7,065 bases of DNA, taken from the NCBI GenBank assembly GCA_003133205.1, contig PKWK01000326.1, positions 1 to 7,065 of the forward strand, written 5' to 3'. The notes under the pieces are model-generated. The model had not been told where the DNA came from, made no database searches, and saw nothing but the letters and a program-made list of their open reading frames with translations. Source of the DNA: Granulicella sp. GTDB taxonomy: Bacteria > Acidobacteriota > Terriglobia > Terriglobales > Acidobacteriaceae. This document shows, one piece after another, positions 1-5,869 of the stretch. The position numbers and the translations under genes are program-made. The first letter of the stretch is position 1; every line of letters begins with the position of its first letter.

Positions 1-222
1 CAGGGCGGAGAAGTTCCCTCGCTCCTGCACGTCTCCAGCGATTACACCAAGGACGAAGTCATCGCGATCATCCGCAACGGCAAGGCGCCTCCACTCGATA
101 ACGCTGCAGGCCCGACGCCCCCGCTCTACATGCCATCGTGGAAGCACGTGCTAAGCGACGAAGACATTAACCGCGTCGCCGACTATCTCTGGTCGAAGCA
201 GCAGAAGAAGGAGAGTTGGTAA
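1..222 (+). CDS. c-type cytochrome, C-terminal fragment (5' end outside window)
   Basis: The window opens inside this gene in frame 1; 73 codons precede a TAA. The fragment reads as the end of a class I cytochrome c domain: a helix rich in acidic and Ile residues (DEVIAIIRNGK), a Pro-rich loop ending in YMPSW whose Met is the likely distal haem ligand, and a C-terminal helix (SDEDINRVADYLWS) typical of the fold. The CxxCH haem-attachment site would lie upstream and cannot be seen. Proteins of this type are exported and pass electrons in the periplasm; the partner is unknown. The gene converges on the cupin gene with only 21 nt between the two stop codons, and I see no clear terminator there. 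The family is fairly secure from the MPxW loop plus the final helix; the subtype is not. Confidence 0.75.
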   Translation, partial: QGGEVPSLLHVSSDYTKDEVIAIIRNGKAPPLDNAAGPTPPLYMPSWKHVLSDEDINRVADYLWSKQQKKESW

Positions 223-243
223 GCCCACGGGTCCTGCTCTTGA

Positions 244-639
244 TCAGCCTTGGTATTGTTCGTCACTGACCTGTTCCATCCAGTCGACAACCTTCCCGTC
301 GAGCTTTTCCTGAATGGCGATATGCGTCATTGCCGTGGTTGACGCGGCCCCGTGCCAATGCTTCTCGCCGGGCGCGAACCAGACTACATCACCCGGCCGG
401 ATGTCCTCGATAGGTCCACCTTCGCGCTGAACCCGGCCATAACCCGCCGTCACGAGGAGAGTCTGCCCGAGCGGATGCGTATGCCACGCAGTCCGCGCAC
501 CTGGCTCGAATGTGACGCTGGCCCCTTGAACAAGAGCCGGATCAGGTGCTTGAAAAAGCGGGTCGATCCGTACCGTGCCAGTGAACCACTCTGACGGGCC
601 CTTTGCGGAAGCTTGTGTGCCTGCTCTCTTGATCTCCAT
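244..639 (-). CDS. small single-domain cupin, probable Mn-dependent (R)-hydroxynitrile lyase-like protein
   Basis: This 131-aa protein is one double-stranded beta-helix (cupin) domain. Motif 1 is around residues 47-66, with His53, His55 and Gln59; motif 2 is around 83-96, with His94 and a further His96. From memory, it is near-identical over long stretches to the Granulicella tundricola cupin hydroxynitrile lyase (GtHNL), whose metal ligands are His53, His55, Gln59 and His94. All four are here at the same numbers, as are Ala40, Val42, His106 and Gln110 around the active site. Such enzymes cleave or form cyanohydrins with Mn(II), but the physiological substrate is unknown and most relatives are annotated only as cupin 2. 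The ATG at 639 is chosen because homology starts at MEIKRAG and a purine-rich GAGAG lies just upstream; a longer in-frame extension reads into the neighbour. No signal peptide, so cytoplasmic. It lies 28 nt downstream of the oxidoreductase gene, so co-transcription is likely. Confidence 0.88.
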   Translation of the reverse strand: MEIKRAGTQASAKGPSEWFTGTVRIDPLFQAPDPALVQGASVTFEPGARTAWHTHPLGQTLLVTAGYGRVQREGGPIEDIRPGDVVWFAPGEKHWHGAASTTAMTHIAIQEKLDGKVVDWMEQVSDEQYQG

Positions 640-667
640 ACTCTCTTTGTCCTCACTTTGTGGTTTA

Positions 668-1324
668 TTATCTGGTTGCCTTTGCCCTGAACTGCTCGAA
701 GCGGTAAGCCACTTCTGGGCCACCTTGGCCCCTGTATGCAAGTTCTCCCACAGGCAGCCCAAATGGCTCCGTGTATCGGGCAATCCGCAAAGGCCCCGCA
801 TCGACCGGATCGAAACCCACGCCCCGGATCAGTTTTGCTGCCACATCCTTCGCCCCGGAGTCATCGCCGCAAAGCACGAGGCTCGGTCTGCCGGACTTCC
901 TGCGAGCCTCAAAGACACCGAACAAGACCTCGCTGGGAATCGTGTTGAACGCCAACACGACGCGGGCTCCGGGAACCTTCCTCGCAAGTTCCTCCGCGCC
1001 CGAAGACGTGCGGCCAACAACGAGTTCTGAATTCGCGTCATCCATCGGAAGCGAGCAACTCACGATGATCTTACCCGCCAGGTCACCGGCCTGTTTCAGC
1101 ACGTCGTCCATCCGCGACCAGTGGACGGCCAGCAGCACGGCGTCCGCATTCTGCACGGCTTCGAGCGGAGTGCCCACTCGTGCTCGCTCCCCTGCCTCAC
1201 GCGCAAGTCGCTGTAACTTCTGCTGACTCCGCGCGTAACTGAACACCACTTTGTGCCCAGCACGGGCGAAGATCGTCCCAAGCTTAGCGCCCATCAAACC
1301 CGAACCTAGAATTCCAACTCGCAC
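668..1324 (-). CDS. NADPH-dependent F420 reductase-like Rossmann oxidoreductase
   Basis: This 218-aa protein starts with a dinucleotide-binding fold: the first beta strand and glycine loop are [10 protein letters not shown] (residues 3-12), followed by a second strand ending FSYARS, whose Ser/Arg after the strand suits binding of the NADPH 2'-phosphate. A later strand DAVLLAVHW and the segment [13 protein letters not shown] fit the F420-dependent NADP reductase/YrrA-like family (COG2085, PF03807 type). It probably transfers hydride between NADP(H) and a second cofactor or a small substrate; F420 use cannot be shown from this sequence. The GTG at 1324 is preferred over an ATG far upstream (1471) because a strong GGAGGAA sits 6 nt before it and the Rossmann strand begins at once. 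The upstream in-frame extension would run into the protease remnant. It is the first gene of a likely two-gene unit with the cupin. Confidence 0.85.
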   Translation of the reverse strand: MRVGILGSGLMGAKLGTIFARAGHKVVFSYARSQQKLQRLAREAGERARVGTPLEAVQNADAVLLAVHWSRMDDVLKQAGDLAGKIIVSCSLPMDDANSELVVGRTSSGAEELARKVPGARVVLAFNTIPSEVLFGVFEARRKSGRPSLVLCGDDSGAKDVAAKLIRGVGFDPVDAGPLRIARYTEPFGLPVGELAYRGQGGPEVAYRFEQFRAKATR

Positions 1325-1330
1325 GCGCTC

Positions 1331-1337
1331 TTCCTCC
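1331..1337 (-). promoter_or_regulatory. Shine-Dalgarno deciding the GTG start of the oxidoreductase
   Basis: On the minus strand the bases read GGAGGAA, 6 nt before the GTG at 1324-1322. This fixes the start at GTG rather than at the upstream ATG. The right edge of this site nearly touches the first position (about 1339) at which protease-like coding sequence can be read on the other strand. Confidence 0.75.
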
Positions 1338-1338
1338 G

Positions 1339-2177
1339 TTGTTGATGGTCGGCCGTGCGGGTGTTCTCCGTGTAGCACCGCGGAGTGCGGCATTCGGAGA
1401 ATGCCTGCTTGTGAGCTTAGCGACCGGTCAACTTCTCCAGATGCTCCGGATACCCGCGCCGCAGTTCGCATCTATGACGCGCTTGTCGATTCAGGCTACC
1501 AAATTCCCGCTTCGCACCGCGCCGTACTCCTTAAGTGCCTCCTGGTTCACGGTGCTGAATGGGGCGAAGCCGGGCAGCGATTAGAAGATCTCTTTGGACC
1601 ACCCGGGAAGGGCCACCTACAGCGTCGCGAGAACGTCGCGCGTTTTCTCGGCTACGGGCGGCCAAACATCGATCGGGTGCTCGACTGCGTAGCGGAGCGC
1701 GCTACGCTCTTTGGTTTTGGAGAACTTCATCTGGACACCGAGGACTTCTTCGATATTCCTCTTCCTCCGTCGATCGAAGGCTTCACAGAGGCTCGGCGAT
1801 TGACAATAACACTCGCTTGGTTTTCTCCAATAAATGCTAGACATCAGAACTATCGTGCTGCAACGCTTGAAGTACTTCCGGGTGGCGATGAAGCATATTC
1901 CCTAGCAGTCAAACGCAGGCCATGTCAGCCTAACCATCATGCAGTCGACAGAGGAACCGCTTTTCACTGTATCTACGAGGGTGAGGATGCCATTGCTTTC
2001 TTGGACAACGGCATGCTCCGCCTCAGGGTAACCTGCCGTACACAAGTGATATCCCTGGATGAGGCTGTCCCATATGCTCTGGCAATCAGCATCGAAACAG
2101 GTGTGGCATCGGGGATTGATGTCTACCAAGAAGTGCGCCAAGCAATTGGACTTACAATACCGGTGGCGAATCCATAA
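1339..2177 (+). pseudogene. 5'-truncated, frameshifted subtilisin-like (S8) protease, IetS-like C-terminal part
   Basis: The intact frame (ATG 1401 to stop 2177, 258 aa) matches only the C-terminal third of large S8 proteases found next to AAA ATPases, such as IetS of the IetAS phage-defence pair. Recognisable stretches are TRAAVRIYDAL after the catalytic Ser, LLVHGAEWGE, ENVARFLGYGRPNIDRVL, LAWFSPINARHQNYR, VDRGTAFHCIYEGE and the end AVPYALAISIETG...GIDVYQEVR. The catalytic Asp and His domains are absent. The active-site Ser region seems split: GVLRVAPRS...LATG is readable in one frame (1339-1428), and TSPDAPDTR continues in another from 1431, as if two bases (1429-1430) had been inserted in GTS. 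The 5' boundary abuts the oxidoreductase ribosome-binding site. ATG 1401 has GGAGA directly adjacent, too close for good initiation. The middle of the gene is visibly less GC-rich than rnr. Family call fairly firm; the IetS subtype, the frameshift and loss of function are inference. Confidence 0.68.
1364..1404. repeat. nested inverted repeats upstream of the oxidoreductase-cupin unit
   Basis: Two inverted repeats overlap here: GCATTC-GGA-GAATGC at 1390-1404 (6-bp arms, 3-nt spacer) and TTCTCCG (1364-1370) with CGGAGAA (1395-1401). They lie 40-80 bp upstream of the GTG start at 1324, where an operator could be, but also inside the broken protease reading frames. I see no convincing -35/-10 pair, so a regulatory role is only a possibility. 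Confidence 0.3.
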
Positions 2178-2363
2178 TGTATGGGTGCCGCTGCGTCTTG
2201 AACTGCCGAGTAAGAGGAAGCCTCTTGCAGATTTAGCTGGCCCTCGCTGTCTTCGCCACAGTGATCAACCCGTTTCGCAAGCGGCCTTTCGAAGAACGCC
2301 CGCAACAGACTCTCTAGTGCCGCCGCTTTTGCGAAAGAGCAATACGGACACAAGGGAGGCCTC

Positions 2364-2382
2364 GCGGAATCGACAATTCCGC
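2364..2382. repeat. perfect inverted repeat (7-bp arms)
   Basis: GCGGAAT (2364-2370), spacer CGACA, then ATTCCGC (2376-2382). No T-run follows on either strand, so an intrinsic terminator is unlikely. It could be a protein-binding site of the old element, or chance. Confidence 0.4.
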
Positions 2383-2428
2383 CGACCCGGTGCTCCACCA
2401 GGGCTTTGATATGGCTCCGAATCCTTAT

Positions 2429-2457
2429 TGGCCCCTTATGGCCCCACGGTTGGTCCC
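2429..2457. repeat. three direct repeats TGGYCCC at 10-12 bp spacing
   Basis: TGGCCCC starts at 2429 and at 2439, and TGGTCCC at 2451, so the copies lie on roughly the same face of the helix. The first two belong to a longer similar unit (CCTTATTGGCCCC / CCTTATGGCCCC). They end about 40 bp from the tRNA 3' end. Short helically phased direct repeats beside a tRNA 3' end resemble integrase or excisionase arm-type sites; the role is inferred. Confidence 0.45.
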
Positions 2458-2458
2458 A

Positions 2459-2470
2459 CGAGGTACCTCG
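2459..2470. repeat. 12-bp perfect palindrome CGAGGTACCTCG
   Basis: A perfect 12-bp palindrome with no spacer lies directly after the TGGYCCC repeats and 25 bp from the tRNA 3' end. It may be part of an attachment site or a dimeric protein site; nothing else supports a function. Confidence 0.35.
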
Positions 2471-2495
2471 ACGAGAGCTAACTGATTGAAAAGAA

Positions 2496-2572
2496 TGGTC
2501 GGGACGACTAGATTCGAACTAGCGACCTCACCCACCCCAAGGGTGCGCTCTACCAGGCTGAGCCACGTCCCG
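2496..2572 (-). tRNA. tRNA-Pro, anticodon GGG
   Basis: The minus strand folds into a complete 77-nt cloverleaf with encoded CCA. The acceptor stem is CGGGACG/CGTCCCG (7 bp), the D arm GCTC-AGCCTGGTA-GAGC, the anticodon stem CACCC/GGGTG with loop TTGGGGT (anticodon GGG, positions 2538-2536), the variable loop AGGTC, and the T arm GCTAG-TTCGAAT-CTAGT with one G-T closing pair; the discriminator is A. The GGG anticodon reads CCC and CCU proline codons. Its 3' end points towards the protease remnant, which makes it the natural attachment site for whatever integrated there. It lies 115 nt downstream of yggX in the same orientation, and a hairpin in between suggests separate transcription. Confidence 0.95.
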
Positions 2573-2587
2573 ACTTGTGTTTCGCGC

Positions 2588-2605
2588 GTCGTCCAGGCGG
2601 ACAAC
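2588..2605 (-). repeat. stem-loop in the tRNA-Pro 5' leader
   Basis: As RNA on the minus strand, GUUGUCC-GCCU-GGACGAC forms a 7-bp stem (one G-U pair) with a 4-nt loop, ending 15 nt before the mature tRNA 5' end. It may be a leader structure removed by RNase P, or an attenuator-like hairpin without a U-run. Confidence 0.3.
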
Positions 2606-2645
2606 GGCAGGGGTATGTTGCAGCATTAAGTGTACACGAGCCCGC

Positions 2646-2678
2646 GCTGAATGGCCGCCTTGCCACGCGCCATTCAGC
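2646..2678 (-). terminator. terminator-like hairpin after yggX
   Basis: GCTGAATGGC (2646-2655) and GCCATTCAGC (2669-2678) form perfect 10-bp arms around a 13-nt loop, starting 9 nt after the yggX stop codon. The following bases on the minus strand are GC-rich, not a T-run, so it is not a standard intrinsic terminator. It could still end or protect the 3' end of the rnr-yggX message. Confidence 0.4.
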
Positions 2679-2687
2679 TCCACAAAC

Positions 2688-2966
2688 CTAATGGCTCGGT
2701 GCCACGTACTCCTTCGGCAGCGCTCCGCCCTCCCCTTCGCCGAAGAAGAAGCCGTTCATCTGCTCCACCAGAAAATCCTGCGCCTCGCGAGTCCACGGCT
2801 GCAGCCGGTACTCGTTCAGCAGCATCTTTTGCCGCTCGACCCACTCGCCCCATGCCTTCTTCGACACATTCTTGTAGATCTTCTGGCCGAAGTCGGAGTC
2901 GAACGGCGGCTCGTCCAGCCCTTCCAACTCAGCCTTGTACTTCGTGCAAAACACCATGTGCGCCAT
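2688..2966 (-). CDS. yggX: YggX family Fe(II)-trafficking / oxidative damage protection protein
   Basis: This 92-aa protein matches the YggX family in length (91 aa in E. coli) and pattern. It has the N-terminal VFCTKY with the conserved Cys7, the core KIYKNVSKKAWGEWVERQ, and the MLLNEYRL segment followed by the FLVEQMNGFFFGEG helix. Family members are cytoplasmic, protect Fe-S proteins from oxidative damage and are proposed to handle labile Fe(II); the molecular mechanism is not settled. The ATG at 2966 has a clear AAGGAG 8 nt upstream (2975-2980). The gene starts 36 nt after the rnr stop codon in the same direction, so the two are probably one transcript. A strong hairpin follows its stop. 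Nothing in it looks broken. Confidence 0.95.
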   Translation of the reverse strand: MAHMVFCTKYKAELEGLDEPPFDSDFGQKIYKNVSKKAWGEWVERQKMLLNEYRLQPWTREAQDFLVEQMNGFFFGEGEGGALPKEYVAPSH

Positions 2967-3002
2967 ACGGTTCTCTCCTTAGTCCTTATCGATTGTACCG
3001 GC

Positions 3003-5825
3003 TTACTTGCGCTTTCCCTTGGCCTTCTTGTCGCGGCCTCGCGCCTTGGACTTTGTCTTCCCCGCCTTGCCCCGCGGCTTGCCCGACCGGTCCGGACTCG
3101 TCCGCCTGCCCTCGCCCGCCGGCAACTCCTCTGCCTTCGCCGCCTTGCCCTTGCGCAGTCCGCCCAGCGATTTCGCCGCCGCCTGTTCGCTCCCCGGAAC
3201 CAGCGCAAACTGCAGCCGCCGTTGCTGCCGGTCGATGCGATCCAGCAGCACATGCACTCTCTGCCCCATCTTGAAGACCCGCCCCGTCCGCGTGCTCACA
3301 ATCTGCCGGTCGGTGTCGCGGAACATGAACCGCTCATCATTTCCGAATCCGCTCAGCGACGAAATCGGCACCAGCCCCTCAATAAACAGATCGTCCAGTT
3401 CCACGAAAAACCCGTATTTCGTGCACGAAAGAATGATCGCGCCAAAGTCTTCGCCGACGCGATCTTCCATGAACCGCATCTTCTTCCACTCCATCAGCTC
3501 GCGTTCGGCGTCATCCGCCCGCCGCTCCGCCTGGCTCGACTCGGCCGCAATCGCCGCCAGCTCCGCCTCCGGAATCGGCTCCGAAGCGTACTCCTCGCGC
3601 CCTCGCTTCACGTCTGTAACAACTCTAGTAGCTTGTTTCCACGGCTGAGGATCCGTGCTCAGAATCGGCCCGCCTTCTGCATCCGCCCCCGCTCGAATCA
3701 ACTCGCGAATCAGCCGATGCACGATTAAATCCGGATAGCGCCGGATCGGCGAAGTGAAGTGCGTATAGCACGGGCTCGCCAGCGCAAAGTGGCCTTCATT
3801 CTTCTCGCTATAGCGCGCCTGCTTCAGCGACCGCAGCATCAGGTACGCCAGAATCCGCTCCTCCGGCTTGCCCGCGATCTTCGCCGTCAGCCGCTGATAC
3901 ATCTGCGGCGTCACCGGGATCGACTCCGCAACTTCATGCGTTTTCGCTTGCCGCCCGCGCCCGCCGCCGCTATTGCCCTTGCGCACATCGCGACGGTCCG
4001 CCTTCATCGTCATCTGCTTCACCGGCAGGCTCGAAAATCCAAGCGAATAGCCAAACCCGCTCGCCGTCTCCTCAAAGTCGAGAATCCGCTTCGGGTCCGG
4101 CATCTCGTGAATGCGATAAAGGCTCGGAATCGCGTTCTTCTCAATCCACGTCGCCACGCACTCGTTCGCGCTCAGCATGAACTCTTCAATCAGCCGATGC
4201 GCCCATCCCCGCTCCGAGCGCACAATCGACTCCATGTTCCCATCCGGATCAAATTCGATCACCGGCTCCGGAAGATCGAAGTCGATCGACCCCCGCCGAT
4301 GCCGCTTCGCATTCAACTTCAACGCCAGCTCGTACATCCGATCACAATGAGTTACAAGTTCTGCAAACTCCTCGCGCACGGCCTTATCCACGTCGGTCGC
4401 CGCATCCGTTCCGCTATCCAGAATCGCCTGCACCTGCGTATACGTCATGCGTTTTGCGCTGCGGATGATCCCCTCGCACACCTCGTACCCCAGCACTTCG
4501 CCGCGCCCATCGATCTCCATCAGACAGCTCAGCGCCAGGCGATCCTCATCCGGGCGCAGGCTGCACATCCCGCTCGAAAGTTGCGGCGGCAACATCGGCA
4601 CAGCGCGGTCCGGAAAATAAACACTCGTCCCGCGCAGTCGCGCCTCCAGATCGAGCGCCGTCCCCGGCCGCACATAGTGGCTCACGTCCGCGATATGCAC
4701 CTGGAGCTGCCAATTCCCGTTTGCCAGCGGCTCCACCAGCACCGCGTCGTCGAAATCCCGCGCGGTCTCGCCATCAATGGTTACAATTGGCAGCCCGCGA
4801 AAATCCCGCCGCTGCGCAATCGCGCCGATCGCAAGCGTGTCCACAGTCTGCGCCGCAGACGCACTCGCCTCCGCCAGCACATCCGCCGGAAACACATGCG
4901 GCAGATGATGCTTGCGAATCACAATCTCCACATCCACGCCGAAAGCATCCGGAGGCCCCAGCACCTCGATCACCCGTCCCTTCGCCGGCCGCCCCGGGGC
5001 AGGAAAATCCGTGATCTCCACATCGACCGCAAGCCCCTCTAGCGGCGCATGACTCGCCCCTCGCTCAGCGCGTTCCTCGGTCGCACTCCACTTCCGCTGC
5101 TGGTGCCGCGCCTCTTCGCCCAGCACGCGGTGCGGCGTCTCCACCGGTATCCCCGGAACCTCCGCACCCTCCGGAATCAGGATCGCCCCGCCCCCTGGCG
5201 CGCCCGACATCCGCTCATCCAGCGGCGTCACATAATTTCCGTCCACCAGCGGCACATCATCCCACGCGCCTCTGCTCCGCCGTCCCCGCGCGTAGTGAAA
5301 AATCCCCACCACGGTCGGATTCCGCCGCGTCAATACTCGCGCAATCCGCCCCGACCGTCTGCCGTCACGCCCCGGCGGAGCTTCATCCACCAACACCTCA
5401 TCGCCCTGCATTGCGCCGTTCAGTTCATTCGGAGGGATGAATAAATCGTCGTCACGATTCGTACTCCCATTCGGCCGCACGAACCCATACCCATCCCGAT
5501 GCAGGTCCAGCTTCCCCGCCACCAGCCGGTCTCGCGTCGCGCGAAGTTCCTGTGCCTGCCGCTCACCCGGCAGCGCATCCCCACGCGCGGCCCGCGCCGT
5601 CTTCTCAAACGTCGCCCCCGGCAGCGCCCACTGTTCGAACTCCGTCTTCACTAACTCGCCGCGCGCCGTGATCCGCGCAAGCTGCTCCAGCAGCAGACGC
5701 CGCTCGCGTCCACCGCCCAGCCCAAGCTCCCGAATCAGTTGCTTATATCCCGCGCGGTGCCCCGCCGAGCGCTCAATGCGCCGGATCAATTCGCGGTCAG
5801 TCTGTGGATACGGTGTCTTCGCCAT
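3003..5825 (-). CDS. rnr: ribonuclease R (RNase II/RNB family 3'-5' exoribonuclease)
   Basis: This 940-aa protein degrades structured RNA processively from the 3' end. In order: an N-terminal winged-helix region (about 1-70), a cold-shock/OB domain with GKLDLHRDGYGFVRPN and DDLFIPP (about 105-165), a second cold-shock region (about 215-300), and the RNB catalytic domain (about 340-705). The metal-binding motif is TIDGETARDFDDAV, with Asp351, Asp357, Asp359 and Asp360 matching the E. coli RNase R acidic cluster, and the motif HFTSPIRRYPDLIVHR ends the domain (about 689-704). An S1 domain follows (about 791-877), then a Lys/Arg-rich tail (about 885-940). It is longer than E. coli RNase R (813 aa). 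Extra sequence lies in the linker around 180-265, in a Gly/Arg-rich loop at about 608-632, and in the tail. ATG 5825 is chosen over the TTG just before it; the Shine-Dalgarno is weak (GAG). The gene sits between an exported protein (44 nt upstream) and yggX. Confidence 0.96.
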   Translation of the reverse strand: MAKTPYPQTDRELIRRIERSAGHRAGYKQLIRELGLGGGRERRLLLEQLARITARGELVKTEFEQWALPGATFEKTARAARGDALPGERQAQELRATRDRLVAGKLDLHRDGYGFVRPNGSTNRDDDLFIPPNELNGAMQGDEVLVDEAPPGRDGRRSGRIARVLTRRNPTVVGIFHYARGRRSRGAWDDVPLVDGNYVTPLDERMSGAPGGGAILIPEGAEVPGIPVETPHRVLGEEARHQQRKWSATEERAERGASHAPLEGLAVDVEITDFPAPGRPAKGRVIEVLGPPDAFGVDVEIVIRKHHLPHVFPADVLAEASASAAQTVDTLAIGAIAQRRDFRGLPIVTIDGETARDFDDAVLVEPLANGNWQLQVHIADVSHYVRPGTALDLEARLRGTSVYFPDRAVPMLPPQLSSGMCSLRPDEDRLALSCLMEIDGRGEVLGYEVCEGIIRSAKRMTYTQVQAILDSGTDAATDVDKAVREEFAELVTHCDRMYELALKLNAKRHRRGSIDFDLPEPVIEFDPDGNMESIVRSERGWAHRLIEEFMLSANECVATWIEKNAIPSLYRIHEMPDPKRILDFEETASGFGYSLGFSSLPVKQMTMKADRRDVRKGNSGGGRGRQAKTHEVAESIPVTPQMYQRLTAKIAGKPEERILAYLMLRSLKQARYSEKNEGHFALASPCYTHFTSPIRRYPDLIVHRLIRELIRAGADAEGGPILSTDPQPWKQATRVVTDVKRGREEYASEPIPEAELAAIAAESSQAERRADDAERELMEWKKMRFMEDRVGEDFGAIILSCTKYGFFVELDDLFIEGLVPISSLSGFGNDERFMFRDTDRQIVSTRTGRVFKMGQRVHVLLDRIDRQQRRLQFALVPGSEQAAAKSLGGLRKGKAAKAEELPAGEGRRTSPDRSGKPRGKAGKTKSKARGRDKKAKGKRK

Positions 5826-5869
5826 CAACTCAGAGAATACCGCGCCGCAATCGTCCGCGCAGTGTCAGC

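Larger units (their letters stand above)
1339..2495. mobile_element. putative remnant of an integrative element at tRNA-Pro
   Basis: Between two blocks of apparently intact genes lies about 1.15 kb holding only a decapitated defence-type protease, non-coding DNA, and short direct and inverted repeats, ending at the 3' end of a tRNA gene. tRNA 3' ends are classic tyrosine-integrase targets, and IetAS-like systems travel on islands. No integrase gene and no second copy of the tRNA 3' end is present in the window, so this is an inference from layout only. Confidence 0.35.
2178..2495. other. 318-nt region without a recognisable gene, tRNA-proximal
   Basis: No open frame here resembles a protein I know. 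A 91-codon minus-strand frame (2123-2398) contains one CPYC but otherwise no family features, and it overlaps the end of the protease remnant antisense. The stretch carries a 7-bp hairpin (2364-2382), three TGGYCCC direct repeats (2429-2457) and the palindrome CGAGGTACCTCG (2459-2470), all within about 130 bp of the tRNA 3' end. Best read as the flank of an old integration site. Confidence 0.5.

Noticed and set aside
640..801. Upstream ATG at 801 for the cupin
   Set aside because: The extension lies inside the oxidoreductase gene; the cupin family starts at the ATG at 639.
1300..1325. CCTAGAATTCCAACTCG as a second copy of the tRNA 3' end (att repeat)
   Set aside because: Only scattered matches to the tRNA T-arm sequence, and it is coding sequence of the oxidoreductase Rossmann strand.
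1251..1400. N-terminal extension of the protease frame back to 1251
   Set aside because: It overlaps the oxidoreductase start and its Shine-Dalgarno antisense, and its residues do not look like a subtilase.
1325..1471. Upstream ATG at 1471 for the oxidoreductase
   Set aside because: The extra 49 residues have no relation to the Rossmann family, and a strong GGAGGAA fits the GTG at 1324.
2123..2398. Minus-strand 91-codon frame with a CPYC motif
   Set aside because: No family resemblance, no good ribosome-binding site, and it overlaps the protease remnant antisense.
2577..5042. Long plus-strand open frames (2577-3728, 3759-5042 and others) opposite rnr
   Set aside because: They are antisense shadows in GC-rich DNA, rich in Arg/Pro/Leu with no family motifs, while the minus strand clearly encodes YggX and RNase R.
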